From the NCBI GenBank assembly GCA_017307855.1, contig JAFKGD010000016.1, positions 18,941-82,940 on the forward strand: a stretch of DNA of 64,000 nt. The letters are read 5' to 3'. Shown here piece by piece: positions 17,192 through 24,680 of the stretch. Source of the stretch: Burkholderiales bacterium (GTDB lineage: Bacteria; Pseudomonadota; Gammaproteobacteria; Burkholderiales; Burkholderiaceae_C). Each line of letters begins with the position of its first letter. Position 1 is the first letter of the stretch. Position numbers and translations under genes: made by a program. The notes beneath the pieces are model-generated. The model searched no databases, was not told where the DNA came from, and worked only from the letters and a program-made list of their open reading frames with translations.

Positions 17192-17706
17192 GCAAAGAAG
17201 CTCGCGACACCTTCCCCGCAGAGCAGGCGCTGTCCGAGCGCGACGCGCTCTATCTACGCCAGGCCATTGCCGTCTCGCGCACGGCGCGCGAGCGCGGCAA
17301 CCGGCCGTTCGGCGCCGTCATCGTGGCGGCTGACGGCAGCGTGCTGCAGGAAGCCTGGAACGCCAACATGGAGAGCGGCGACTGCACGGCGCATGCCGAG
17401 ACCAGCGCCGTGCGCCTGGCGAGCCCGAAGTTCAGCCGCGAGCAGCTCGCAGGGGCCACGCTCTACTCGTCGGGAGAGCCCTGCGTGATGTGCGCCGGTG
17501 CGATCTTCTGGTCCAACATCCGACGCGTGGTGTTCGGCATCGACGCAGAACGCCTGCGGGTGTTCCGTGGCGAGCGGCAGGAGCAGCGCGATGCCGAACT
17601 CTCATGCCGCGACGTGTTCGACGCCTCGCCGCACGCGATCGAGTGCATCGGTCCCGCGCTCATCGACGAGTCGAGCGCGCCGCACGTCGGGCACTGGAAG
17701 ACCTGA
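17188..17706 (+). CDS. Nucleoside/nucleobase deaminase (CDA superfamily), copy B
   Basis: Zinc deaminase of 172 residues with an intact site: TAHAETSAV (His, Glu) near residue 70 and PCVMCAGAIFW near 99. GNRPFGAVIVAADG matches the guanine deaminase/tRNA deaminase group. The ATG overlaps the oxygenase B stop. It is a paralogue of copy A (12383-12859); both end with the CRDVFA/CRDVFD block and a VVGP/CIGP strand, which marks a shared recent ancestry. Substrate unknown; an aminated ring compound delivered by the linked binding protein is likely. Confidence 0.85.
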   Translation: MSKEARDTFPAEQALSERDALYLRQAIAVSRTARERGNRPFGAVIVAADGSVLQEAWNANMESGDCTAHAETSAVRLASPKFSREQLAGATLYSSGEPCVMCAGAIFWSNIRRVVFGIDAERLRVFRGERQEQRDAELSCRDVFDASPHAIECIGPALIDESSAPHVGHWKT

Positions 17707-17866
17707 TTCGTGCGCCCATGTCACGATAGATGACACGAAGCTCATCCCTTTTCTGAACAATCGTTAAACGACTTTCACGCCCCCTCTCCGCCCGATAGCC
17801 TCGCGCGCGGTTCGTGGCCATGCCGGCCGCGACACAACATGCGAGAGCAGAGAAGGAGAGCGTGCA

Positions 17867-18556
17867 ATGAAATCGTCAGGAGCGGAATTCCTGGGCACTT
17901 TCTGGCTGGTGCTGGGCGGCTGCGGCAGCGCCGTGCTGGCCGCGGCGTTCCCGCAGGTGGGCATCGGCCTGCTGGGCGTGTCGCTGGCCTTCGGCCTCAC
18001 GGTGCTGACCATGGCGTATGCCATCGGCCCGATTTCGGGCTGCCACCTCAATCCGGCCGTGTCGGTGGGCCTGTGGGCGGCGGGCCGCTTTCCGGCGTCG
18101 CGCCTGCTGCCTTACATCGGCGCGCAGGTGCTGGGCGCCTTGGCGGCAGGCGGCGTGCTGTTCGTCATCGCATCGGGTGCTCCCGGCTTCGACGTCAACG
18201 CGGGTTTTGCTTCCAACGGCTGGGGCGCGCATTCGCCGGGCGGCTATTCGTTCACATCGGCGCTGGTGGTCGAAGTGGTGATGACGCTGTTCTTCCTGCT
18301 GGTCATTCTGGGCGCCACCGCCAGGCGCGCACCGGCCGGCTTCGCGCCGCTGGCCATCGGTCTGGCGCTCACGCTGATCCTCCTGATCTCGATTCCCGTT
18401 ACCAACACATCCGTCAATCCGGCGCGCAGCACGGGCGTCGCGCTGTTCGTGGGCGACTGGGCCGTGCAGCAGCTGTGGCTGTTCTGGGCCGCGCCCATCG
18501 CGGGCGCGGTGCTCGGCGCGCTGGCCTGGCGGCTGATTGCATCGAAGGACGACTGA
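17867..18556 (+). CDS. aqpZ: Aquaporin Z
   Basis: Water channel of the MIP family, 229 residues, six helices and two half-helices. Both NPA signatures are present: HLNPAVSVG near residue 63 and SVNPARSTG near 185, the latter with the arginine of the selectivity filter. The N-terminus ([19 protein letters not shown]) is nearly the family consensus. A ribosome-binding site GAAGGAG lies just upstream. A short inverted repeat (TGTCA/TGACA, 17719-17735) is in the upstream gap, of unknown relevance. A strong hairpin terminator follows the gene. Confidence 0.95.
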   Translation: MKSSGAEFLGTFWLVLGGCGSAVLAAAFPQVGIGLLGVSLAFGLTVLTMAYAIGPISGCHLNPAVSVGLWAAGRFPASRLLPYIGAQVLGALAAGGVLFVIASGAPGFDVNAGFASNGWGAHSPGGYSFTSALVVEVVMTLFFLLVILGATARRAPAGFAPLAIGLALTLILLISIPVTNTSVNPARSTGVALFVGDWAVQQLWLFWAAPIAGAVLGALAWRLIASKDD

Positions 18557-18586
18557 CACGGCCGGCGCACGCCGCCGTCACCGCAG

Positions 18587-18633
18587 GGGCGGTGGTGCGA
18601 ACTGCCAGAATGGCGGGCGCACCACCGCCCTTT
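18587..18633 (+). terminator. Hairpin terminator after aqpZ
   Basis: A perfect 13-bp stem, GGGCGGTGGTGCG (18587-18599) with CGCACCACCGCCC (18618-18630), is followed by TTT. The loop is 18 nt. It lies between aqpZ and the LysE gene and can stop aqpZ transcripts, though the short T-run makes it a moderate candidate. Confidence 0.6.
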
Positions 18634-18662
18634 GACCTTCTTCCGTTGCTGCGAGCCGACCC

Positions 18663-19301
18663 ATGATCCCTGCCCACGATCTGCTCCTCTTCGCCGGCGC
18701 CGCCGTGCTGATCGCCCTCACGCCCGGACCCAACATGATCTACGTGACCTCGCGCTCCATCAGCCAGGGGCGCCGTGCGGGCGTGACGTCGCTGCTGGGT
18801 GTGATCGTCGGCTTCCTCGCGCACATGTTCGCGGCGGCGGCTGGCCTCACGGCGCTGTTCCTCGCCGTGCCGCTGGCCTACGAAATCCTCAAGTGGGCCG
18901 GCGCAGCCTACCTGCTGTGGATGGCCTGGCAGGCGGTGAAACCCGGCGCCAGCTCGCCTTTCGAGATGCGCAGCCTGCCGCCCGATTCGCCCCGGCGCCT
19001 GTTCGCCATGGGCCTGATCACCAACCTGCTCAACCCCAAGATCGCGGTGTTCTACCTGGCCGTGTTCCCGCAGTTCGTCTCGCCCGCGCACGGCTCGGTG
19101 TTCGCGCAGAGCCTGGTGCTGGGTTTCATCCAGATCGTGAGCAGCTTTGCGGTCAACTTCACGCTGGTGATGTGTGCCGGCGGGCTGGCCGGCTGGTTCG
19201 CACGCCATCCGGTGTGGATGGCCGTACAGCGCTGGGTGACGGGCTCGGTGCTGGCGGCGCTGGCCGTGCGGCTGGCGCTGGAACCGCGCCGCGGCGCGTG
19301 A
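18663..19301 (+). CDS. LysE-family amino acid/metabolite exporter
   Basis: Inner-membrane exporter of the LysE/RhtB type, 212 residues with about six helices. The family start LLLFAGAAVLIALTPGPNM with the invariant TPGPN, the GRRAGVTSLLGV loop and the mid-protein LLNPKIAVFYLAVFPQF are all present. Substrate is not predictable from sequence. It is separated from the DUF2164 gene by 19 bp and probably co-transcribed with it. Confidence 0.9.
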   Translation: MIPAHDLLLFAGAAVLIALTPGPNMIYVTSRSISQGRRAGVTSLLGVIVGFLAHMFAAAAGLTALFLAVPLAYEILKWAGAAYLLWMAWQAVKPGASSPFEMRSLPPDSPRRLFAMGLITNLLNPKIAVFYLAVFPQFVSPAHGSVFAQSLVLGFIQIVSSFAVNFTLVMCAGGLAGWFARHPVWMAVQRWVTGSVLAALAVRLALEPRRGA

Positions 19302-19320
19302 ACCGCAAGGAGCGTGCACC

Positions 19321-19584
19321 ATGACCATCCAACTCGACCGGGAGCAGCGCGACCAGGCCGTCGCCTCCATCGAGCGCTGGTTCCGCGAGGAACAGGGCGA
19401 AAAGATCGGCAACATCGCCGCCGGGGCGCTGCTGGGCTTTTTCCTCGCCGAGATCGGACCCGTGATCTACAACCGCGGCGTAGCCGACGTGCAGGAGAGG
19501 TTGCGCTCGCGCGTCGACGAGATCGACATCGAAGTGCACGAGGACGAGTTCGGCTACTGGAAGACGGCAGGCGGGCGCCGCTGA
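19321..19584 (+). CDS. DUF2164 family small protein
   Basis: An 87-residue soluble protein. The sequence from QLDREQRDQAVASIERWF through LGFFLAEIGPVIYNRGVAD to the C-terminal EDEFGYWK matches the DUF2164 pattern end to end. Function of the family is unknown. It ends 22 bp before the convergent DUF1854 gene. Confidence 0.85.
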   Translation: MTIQLDREQRDQAVASIERWFREEQGEKIGNIAAGALLGFFLAEIGPVIYNRGVADVQERLRSRVDEIDIEVHEDEFGYWKTAGGRR

Positions 19585-19606
19585 CGCAACCTGTCCCGCA
19601 GCGCCT

Positions 19607-20089
19607 TCAAAGGAACCGCTCGAGCAGGCGCCGCGATGCACGGTCCAGCGCCGTGAGGTCGGGCACGCGGAACTGCACGCCGCTGGCCGACAGGATCAGC
19701 AGCCGCGTGCGCGAGAGGCGGCGGATGTCTTCCTCGCCGCTGAGCGTGAACTCGGTTTCGCCGCGATCCGTCTCCACGCGCCACACGCTGGGCGTGGAGA
19801 AGGTGGACACCGACATCAGCTGCCGGATCTCGGGCGCGAACTCGCGCACCGCCAGCTCCTGCTCGATCAGCGCGCGCGCGGCAGCGGGCAGCGCATCGAA
19901 GCTCGCCACCCAGGCCACTTCGTGGCCACCCTCGCCGACCAGCGACAGGCCTTCGCCCGGCGACGTCAGGGGAAAAGCACGCACCGGCAGCACGCCCGCG
20001 TGGAGGGTGCCGTCGGCCTGCGTGAGCACCAGGCGGCCGAAGGCGTCGCGTGCGAGGGTGAAGTCGGCGGGTTCGGTCATCGCGGTCAT
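19607..20089 (-). CDS. DUF1854 protein associated with cyanophycin metabolism
   Basis: A 160-residue cytoplasmic protein of the DUF1854 family, often found beside cphA genes. Visible blocks are DAFGRLVLTQADG near the N-terminus, GVLPVRAFPLTSPGEG, and FAPEIRQLMSVSTFSTPSVW in the middle. Its ATG overlaps the TGA of the ABC protein upstream (ATGA, 20086-20089), so the two are co-translated and may form a complex. No catalytic residue pattern is evident. Role in cyanophycin handling is by association. Confidence 0.85.
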   Translation of the reverse strand: MTAMTEPADFTLARDAFGRLVLTQADGTLHAGVLPVRAFPLTSPGEGLSLVGEGGHEVAWVASFDALPAAARALIEQELAVREFAPEIRQLMSVSTFSTPSVWRVETDRGETEFTLSGEEDIRRLSRTRLLILSASGVQFRVPDLTALDRASRRLLERFL

Positions 20090-22335
20090 TCCAGCAACTC
20101 CTTGGCGTGGCGCTGCTGCGCGTCGTACAGGCGCCAGTAGGCCCCGCGCCTGTCCATCAGCTCGTCGTGCGCCCCCACCTCGACGATGCGGCCACGGTCC
20201 ATCACCACGAGGCGGTCGGCCTTGCGCAGCGTGGAGAGGCGGTGGGCGATGGCGATGGTGGTGCGGCCGCGAACGAGGTTGTCCAGGGCCTTCTGGATTT
20301 CCTGCTCGGTCTCGGTGTCCACGCTGGAAGTGGCCTCGTCCAGGATGAGGATGCGCGGATCGATCAGCAGCGCGCGCGCGATGCTGATGCGCTGGCGCTC
20401 GCCGCCCGACAGGCCCTGGCCGCGCTCGCCCACCAGCGAGTCGTAGCCGTGCGGCAGGCGCAGGATGAATTCGTGCGCATGGGCGGCGCGCGCGGCGGCG
20501 ACGATTTCGGCGCGCGTGGCGCCGGGCCGGCCGTACGCGATGTTCTCGGCCACGGTGCCGAAGAACAGGAAGGGCTCCTGCAGCACCAGGCCCATGTGGC
20601 GGCGCCAGTCCTGCACCCGGTAGCGGCGGATGTCGTGGCCGTCGACCATGATGGCGCCGTCGGTCACGTCATAGAAGCGGCAGATGAGGTTGACCAGCGT
20701 GCTCTTGCCGGAGCCACTGTGGCCCACCAGGCCGATCATTTCGCCCGGCTCGATCTTCAGGTCAAGCCCACGGATCACCGATCGGCTGCCGTAGCGGAAG
20801 CCCACGCCGCGCAGCTCGATGCGGCCCTCGGCGTGATCGAAGGGCACCGGGTTCGCCGGCTCGGGCACGTTGGATTGATGGTCGAGGATGTCGAAGATGC
20901 GCTTGGCGCCGGCGGCGGCCTTCTGCGTGACGGAGACGATGCGGCTCATGGAATCGAGCCGCGTGTAGAAGCGCCCGATGTAGGCGATGAAGGCCGTGAG
21001 CACGCCCACCGTGATCTGCTGGCGCGACACCAGCCAGATGCCGAAGGCCCACACCACCAGCAGGCCGATCTCGGTCAGCAGCGTGACGGTGGGAGAAAAC
21101 AGCGACCAGGTCTTGTTGAGCCGGTCGTTGACGGCGAGGTTGTGGGCATTGGCGTCTTCGAAGCGCTGCGATTCGCGCTTCTCCTGCGCGAAGGCCTTGA
21201 CCACACGGATGCCGGGAATGGTGTCGGCCAGCACGTTGGTGACTTCGCCCCACACGCGATCGATCTTCTCGAAGCCGGTGCGCAGCCGGTCGCGCACCAC
21301 GTGGATCATCCATGCGATGAAGGGCAGCGGCAGCAGGGTGACCAGCGCCAGCCACGGGTTGATGGAAAACAGGATGGCCGACGTCATGAGGATCATCACG
21401 ACGTCGTTGGCGAAGTCGAGCGCATGCAGCGAAAGGAAGACGCAGATGCGGTCGGTCTCGGAGCCGATCCGCGACATCAGGTCGCCCGTGCGCTTGGCAC
21501 CGAAGTAGTCGAGCGACAGGCCCAGCAGGTGGTCAAAGGTGGCCGTGCGCAGGTCGGCGCCGATGCGCTCGGATACCAGCGCGAGCAGCCAGGTGCGCGC
21601 CCAGCCCAGGCCCCAGGCCAGGAGGGCCGAACCCAGCAGGCCGCCCAGCAGAAGCGCCACCATGCTGCGATCGATGGGCTGGCCGTTCTGATAGGGAATC
21701 AGCACGTCGTCCATCAGCGGAATGGTCAGGTAGGGCGGCACCAGCGTGGCGGCCGTGGAAGCCAGCGTGAGCAGCAGCCCCAGCAGCAACTGGTGGCGGT
21801 ACGGCTTGGCGAAGCGCCACAGCCGCAGCAGCACCCAGGTGGATGGCGGCGGCTCGGCCGCCTCGACGCCTTCGTCCGCGCTGGTCGCAACGTCGGCGGC
21901 ATCCGGATCGGCCGCCAGGCCGCTTTCGGCCAGCCGCAACAGCGCGGCGTCGAAGGCGCGCACGAGGGCCAGGGCCTGAGCTTGGCTCGAAAGTGTGAAA
22001 CGCCAGCGGCCCAGCAGCGATGCTGCATCGCACAAATCGAGCGTGCCCACGCCAGCGTGGTCGGTGGTGCGCAGGTGCAAACCCCCGGCCAGGGGCCAGG
22101 ACTGCCACTCGCCTTTTTTGTCGCCGTGCGGCGACAAATCGGACGCCTGAAGGGCAGGACGGGCCAGCAAACGCCGGTTTGTCAGCACCAACTCGCCCGT
22201 TGCGAAGCGCAGTTGCGCATCGAGGTCAACCGCCAGCCGGGCCAGCACGTTCTCACCCTCTGCGAGCAAGGAAAGCCGGTCGCCAGACCCTCCATCGGGG
22301 AAGTGGGCGGGGGCCGCGGAAGAAAGGTTCTGCAT
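20086..22335 (-). CDS. Cyanophycin-associated ABC transporter (fused TMD-NBD)
   Basis: A 749-residue half-transporter of the exporter type. Residues 1-150 form an unusual soluble N-terminal domain (AEGENVLARLAVDLDAQLRF, ANRRLLAR-like strand pattern) seen in cyanophycin-linked members; about 165-470 is a six-helix exporter TMD; about 510-745 is the ATPase with Walker A GHSGSGKST, signature LSGGERQR, Walker B ILILDEAT and an IAHRLSTL switch. The ATG at 22333-22335 was chosen because the frame upstream is antisense to cphA'. It is divergent from cphA' with a 120-bp shared promoter region. Transport of cyanophycin or its dipeptide has not been shown; a peptide or lipid export role remains possible. 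Confidence 0.88.
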   Translation of the reverse strand: MQNLSSAAPAHFPDGGSGDRLSLLAEGENVLARLAVDLDAQLRFATGELVLTNRRLLARPALQASDLSPHGDKKGEWQSWPLAGGLHLRTTDHAGVGTLDLCDAASLLGRWRFTLSSQAQALALVRAFDAALLRLAESGLAADPDAADVATSADEGVEAAEPPPSTWVLLRLWRFAKPYRHQLLLGLLLTLASTAATLVPPYLTIPLMDDVLIPYQNGQPIDRSMVALLLGGLLGSALLAWGLGWARTWLLALVSERIGADLRTATFDHLLGLSLDYFGAKRTGDLMSRIGSETDRICVFLSLHALDFANDVVMILMTSAILFSINPWLALVTLLPLPFIAWMIHVVRDRLRTGFEKIDRVWGEVTNVLADTIPGIRVVKAFAQEKRESQRFEDANAHNLAVNDRLNKTWSLFSPTVTLLTEIGLLVVWAFGIWLVSRQQITVGVLTAFIAYIGRFYTRLDSMSRIVSVTQKAAAGAKRIFDILDHQSNVPEPANPVPFDHAEGRIELRGVGFRYGSRSVIRGLDLKIEPGEMIGLVGHSGSGKSTLVNLICRFYDVTDGAIMVDGHDIRRYRVQDWRRHMGLVLQEPFLFFGTVAENIAYGRPGATRAEIVAAARAAHAHEFILRLPHGYDSLVGERGQGLSGGERQRISIARALLIDPRILILDEATSSVDTETEQEIQKALDNLVRGRTTIAIAHRLSTLRKADRLVVMDRGRIVEVGAHDELMDRRGAYWRLYDAQQRHAKELLE

Positions 22336-22455
22336 GTGTTTTGACTGCTGCACGGCACCCCTGGGGCGGGGCCACGAGCGGGAGCCGGCGATTCTCGCCG
22401 ATGCCACCCAACGGCGAAGCCATCGCTTCGGTTGACCTCTCTGATTGCATTGCGA

Positions 22456-24678
22456 ATGACTACCCACGCCTTCGACATCCGCCTGGAACGCGTCAATTAC
22501 CTGCGCGGCCCCAACATCTGGACGTACCGCTCGGTGCTGGAGGTCTGGCTCGACCTCGGCGAACTCGAGAACTGGCCGTCCAGTCGCCTTCCCGGTTTCA
22601 ACGATCGCCTCACCGCCCTGCTTCCCACGCTGGAAGAACATCATTGCGGCGTAGGCGAGCGCGGCGGCTTCCTGCAGCGCCTGCACGAGGGCACCTGGAT
22701 GGGCCACGTGCTCGAACACGTGGTGATCGAGCTGCTGAACCTGGCCGACATGCCCACGGCCTTCGGCCAGACCCGCTCCACCTCGCGCGCCGGCGTCTAC
22801 CGCATGGTGTTCCGCGCCCGCGACGAGCAGGTCGCCCGCGTGGCCCTGGCCGAGGGCCACGCCCTGCTGATGGCGGTGATCCGCAGCCAGCCCTTCGGCC
22901 AGGAGCAGGTGCAGGCCGCCGTCGGCCGCATCCGCACCACGGTGGACGACTGCTACCTCGGCCCTTCCACGGCCGCCATCGTCAACGCGGCGGCCGACCG
23001 CCGCATTCCGCACATCCGCCTGAACGACGGCAACCTGGTCCAGCTGGGTTACGGCGCCGCGCAGCGCCGCATCTGGACGGCCGAGAGCGACTCCACCAGC
23101 GCCATCGGCGAGAGCATCGCCGGCGACAAGGACCTCACCAAGACGCTGCTGGCCGCCTGCGGCATCCCGGTGCCCGAAGGCCAGGTGGTCGAATCGGCCG
23201 CCGCCGCCTGGGAAGCCGCCGAGGACATCGGCCTGCCCGTGGCCGTGAAGCCGTCCGACGCCAACCACGGCACCGGCGTCTCGCTCGACCTGCGCACGCA
23301 GGCCGAAGTGGAGGCCGCCTTCGCCATCGCCGAGCCGCAGGGCAGCGAGGTCATCGTCGAGCGGTTCGTGCCCGGCATCGATCACCGCCTGCTGGTGGTG
23401 GGCGGCCGCGTGGTGGCCGCCTCGCGCGGTCAACTCACCACGGTCACCGGCGACGGCCGCTGCACCGTGGCCGAGCTGATCGACAGCCAGCTCAACAGCG
23501 ACCCGCGCCGTGGCGTGGAAGAAGACTTTCCGCTCTCGCGCATCGAGCTCGACCAGGAACCGGTGATCGTCCTGGAGCTGCAGCGCCAGGGCCTGTCCGC
23601 CGGGTCCATACCTGCCGCCGGCCGTGAGGTCATCGTGCAGCGCAACGGAAACCTGTCGGAAGATTGCACCGACGACGTCCACCCGGAAGTGGCGCATGCC
23701 GCCACGCTGGCCGCCCGCGTGGTCGGCCTGGACATCGCCGGCATCGACATCGTCTGCCGTGACATCGGCCGGCCGCTGGCCGCGCAGGGCGGGGCCATCG
23801 TCGAAGTGAACGCCGGCCCCGGCCTGCTGATGCACCTCAAGCCCGCCATGGGCGCGCCCCGCCCGGTGGGACGCGCCATCTGCGAGCACCTGTTCCCCGA
23901 AGACGAAGCCGACGACGGCGCCGGCAGCGGGCGCATCCCCGTGGTGGGTATCACCGGCACGCGCGACACCGCGACGGTGGCACGCCTGGTGGCATGGCTG
24001 CTGCAGTTGTCGGGCCGCTACACGGGCCTGGCCTGCGCCAAGGGCCTGTACCTGGACAACCGCCAGGTCGAACGCGAGGACAGCGCCCACTTCGACGCCG
24101 CCCACCGCCTGCTGATCAACCGCAACGTGCAGGCGGCCGTGATCGAGAACGGCCCGGCCAGCATCCTGCGCGACGGCCTGGCCTACGACCGCTGCCAGAT
24201 CGGCATCGTGACCGACATGGACGGCGCCGATGCCCTCACCGCCTGGGACGTGCAGGGCGACGAGCAGATGTACAAGGTGATCCGCTCGCAGGTGGACGTG
24301 GTGCTGCCCGGCGGCACGGCCGTGCTGGCCGCCACGCTGCCGCGCGCGCTCGACCTGGCCGAGCTGTCCGACGGCGATGCCATCCTCTACGGCATGGACC
24401 CGGCGCTGGCCGCCATCGGCGACCACCGCTCGCGAGGCGGCCGCGCAGTGTTCGTGCGCCAGCAACGCGTGGTGCTGGCCACCGGCGCCAGCGAAGTCTT
24501 CCTCCCCGACCTGGGCAAGATGATCAATGGCCATGGCCGGGGCCAGAGCGCCACCGTCTCGCTGCTGGCCGCCGTGGCCGCCGCCTGGGCGCTGGGCATT
24601 GCGCCGGCGCTCATCGGCGCGGGCATCGAGGCTTTCGAGGAAATGCAGGCTCGCGCTGAAGCGCAGAAGGTGTCGTGA
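22456..24678 (+). CDS. Cyanophycin synthetase-like protein CphA', degenerate Mur-ligase P-loop
   Basis: A 740-residue CphA paralogue. The N-terminal domain and ATP-grasp region (about 215-480, including VAVKPSDANHGTGVSLD and IVEVNAGPGLLMHLKP) are intact, so the aspartate-adding type of site looks functional. The Mur-ligase part begins IPVVGITGTRDTATVARL near 495-510: where CphA has GTNGKTTT, this protein has GTRDTATV, losing the P-loop lysine. It also stops about 130 residues early, lacking the C-terminal Mur lobe. The arginine-ligating site is therefore probably dead. The ATG at 22456 is preferred over an upstream in-frame start. It abuts cphA by 2 bp. Confidence 0.9.
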   Translation: MTTHAFDIRLERVNYLRGPNIWTYRSVLEVWLDLGELENWPSSRLPGFNDRLTALLPTLEEHHCGVGERGGFLQRLHEGTWMGHVLEHVVIELLNLADMPTAFGQTRSTSRAGVYRMVFRARDEQVARVALAEGHALLMAVIRSQPFGQEQVQAAVGRIRTTVDDCYLGPSTAAIVNAAADRRIPHIRLNDGNLVQLGYGAAQRRIWTAESDSTSAIGESIAGDKDLTKTLLAACGIPVPEGQVVESAAAAWEAAEDIGLPVAVKPSDANHGTGVSLDLRTQAEVEAAFAIAEPQGSEVIVERFVPGIDHRLLVVGGRVVAASRGQLTTVTGDGRCTVAELIDSQLNSDPRRGVEEDFPLSRIELDQEPVIVLELQRQGLSAGSIPAAGREVIVQRNGNLSEDCTDDVHPEVAHAATLAARVVGLDIAGIDIVCRDIGRPLAAQGGAIVEVNAGPGLLMHLKPAMGAPRPVGRAICEHLFPEDEADDGAGSGRIPVVGITGTRDTATVARLVAWLLQLSGRYTGLACAKGLYLDNRQVEREDSAHFDAAHRLLINRNVQAAVIENGPASILRDGLAYDRCQIGIVTDMDGADALTAWDVQGDEQMYKVIRSQVDVVLPGGTAVLAATLPRALDLAELSDGDAILYGMDPALAAIGDHRSRGGRAVFVRQQRVVLATGASEVFLPDLGKMINGHGRGQSATVSLLAAVAAAWALGIAPALIGAGIEAFEEMQARAEAQKVS

Positions 24679-24680
24679 TC

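Noticed and set aside
20086-24534. A single minus-strand open frame of nearly 1500 codons
   Set aside because: Only the first half downstream of 22335 is the ABC transporter; the rest is antisense to cphA' with no family features and arises from GC-rich codon bias.
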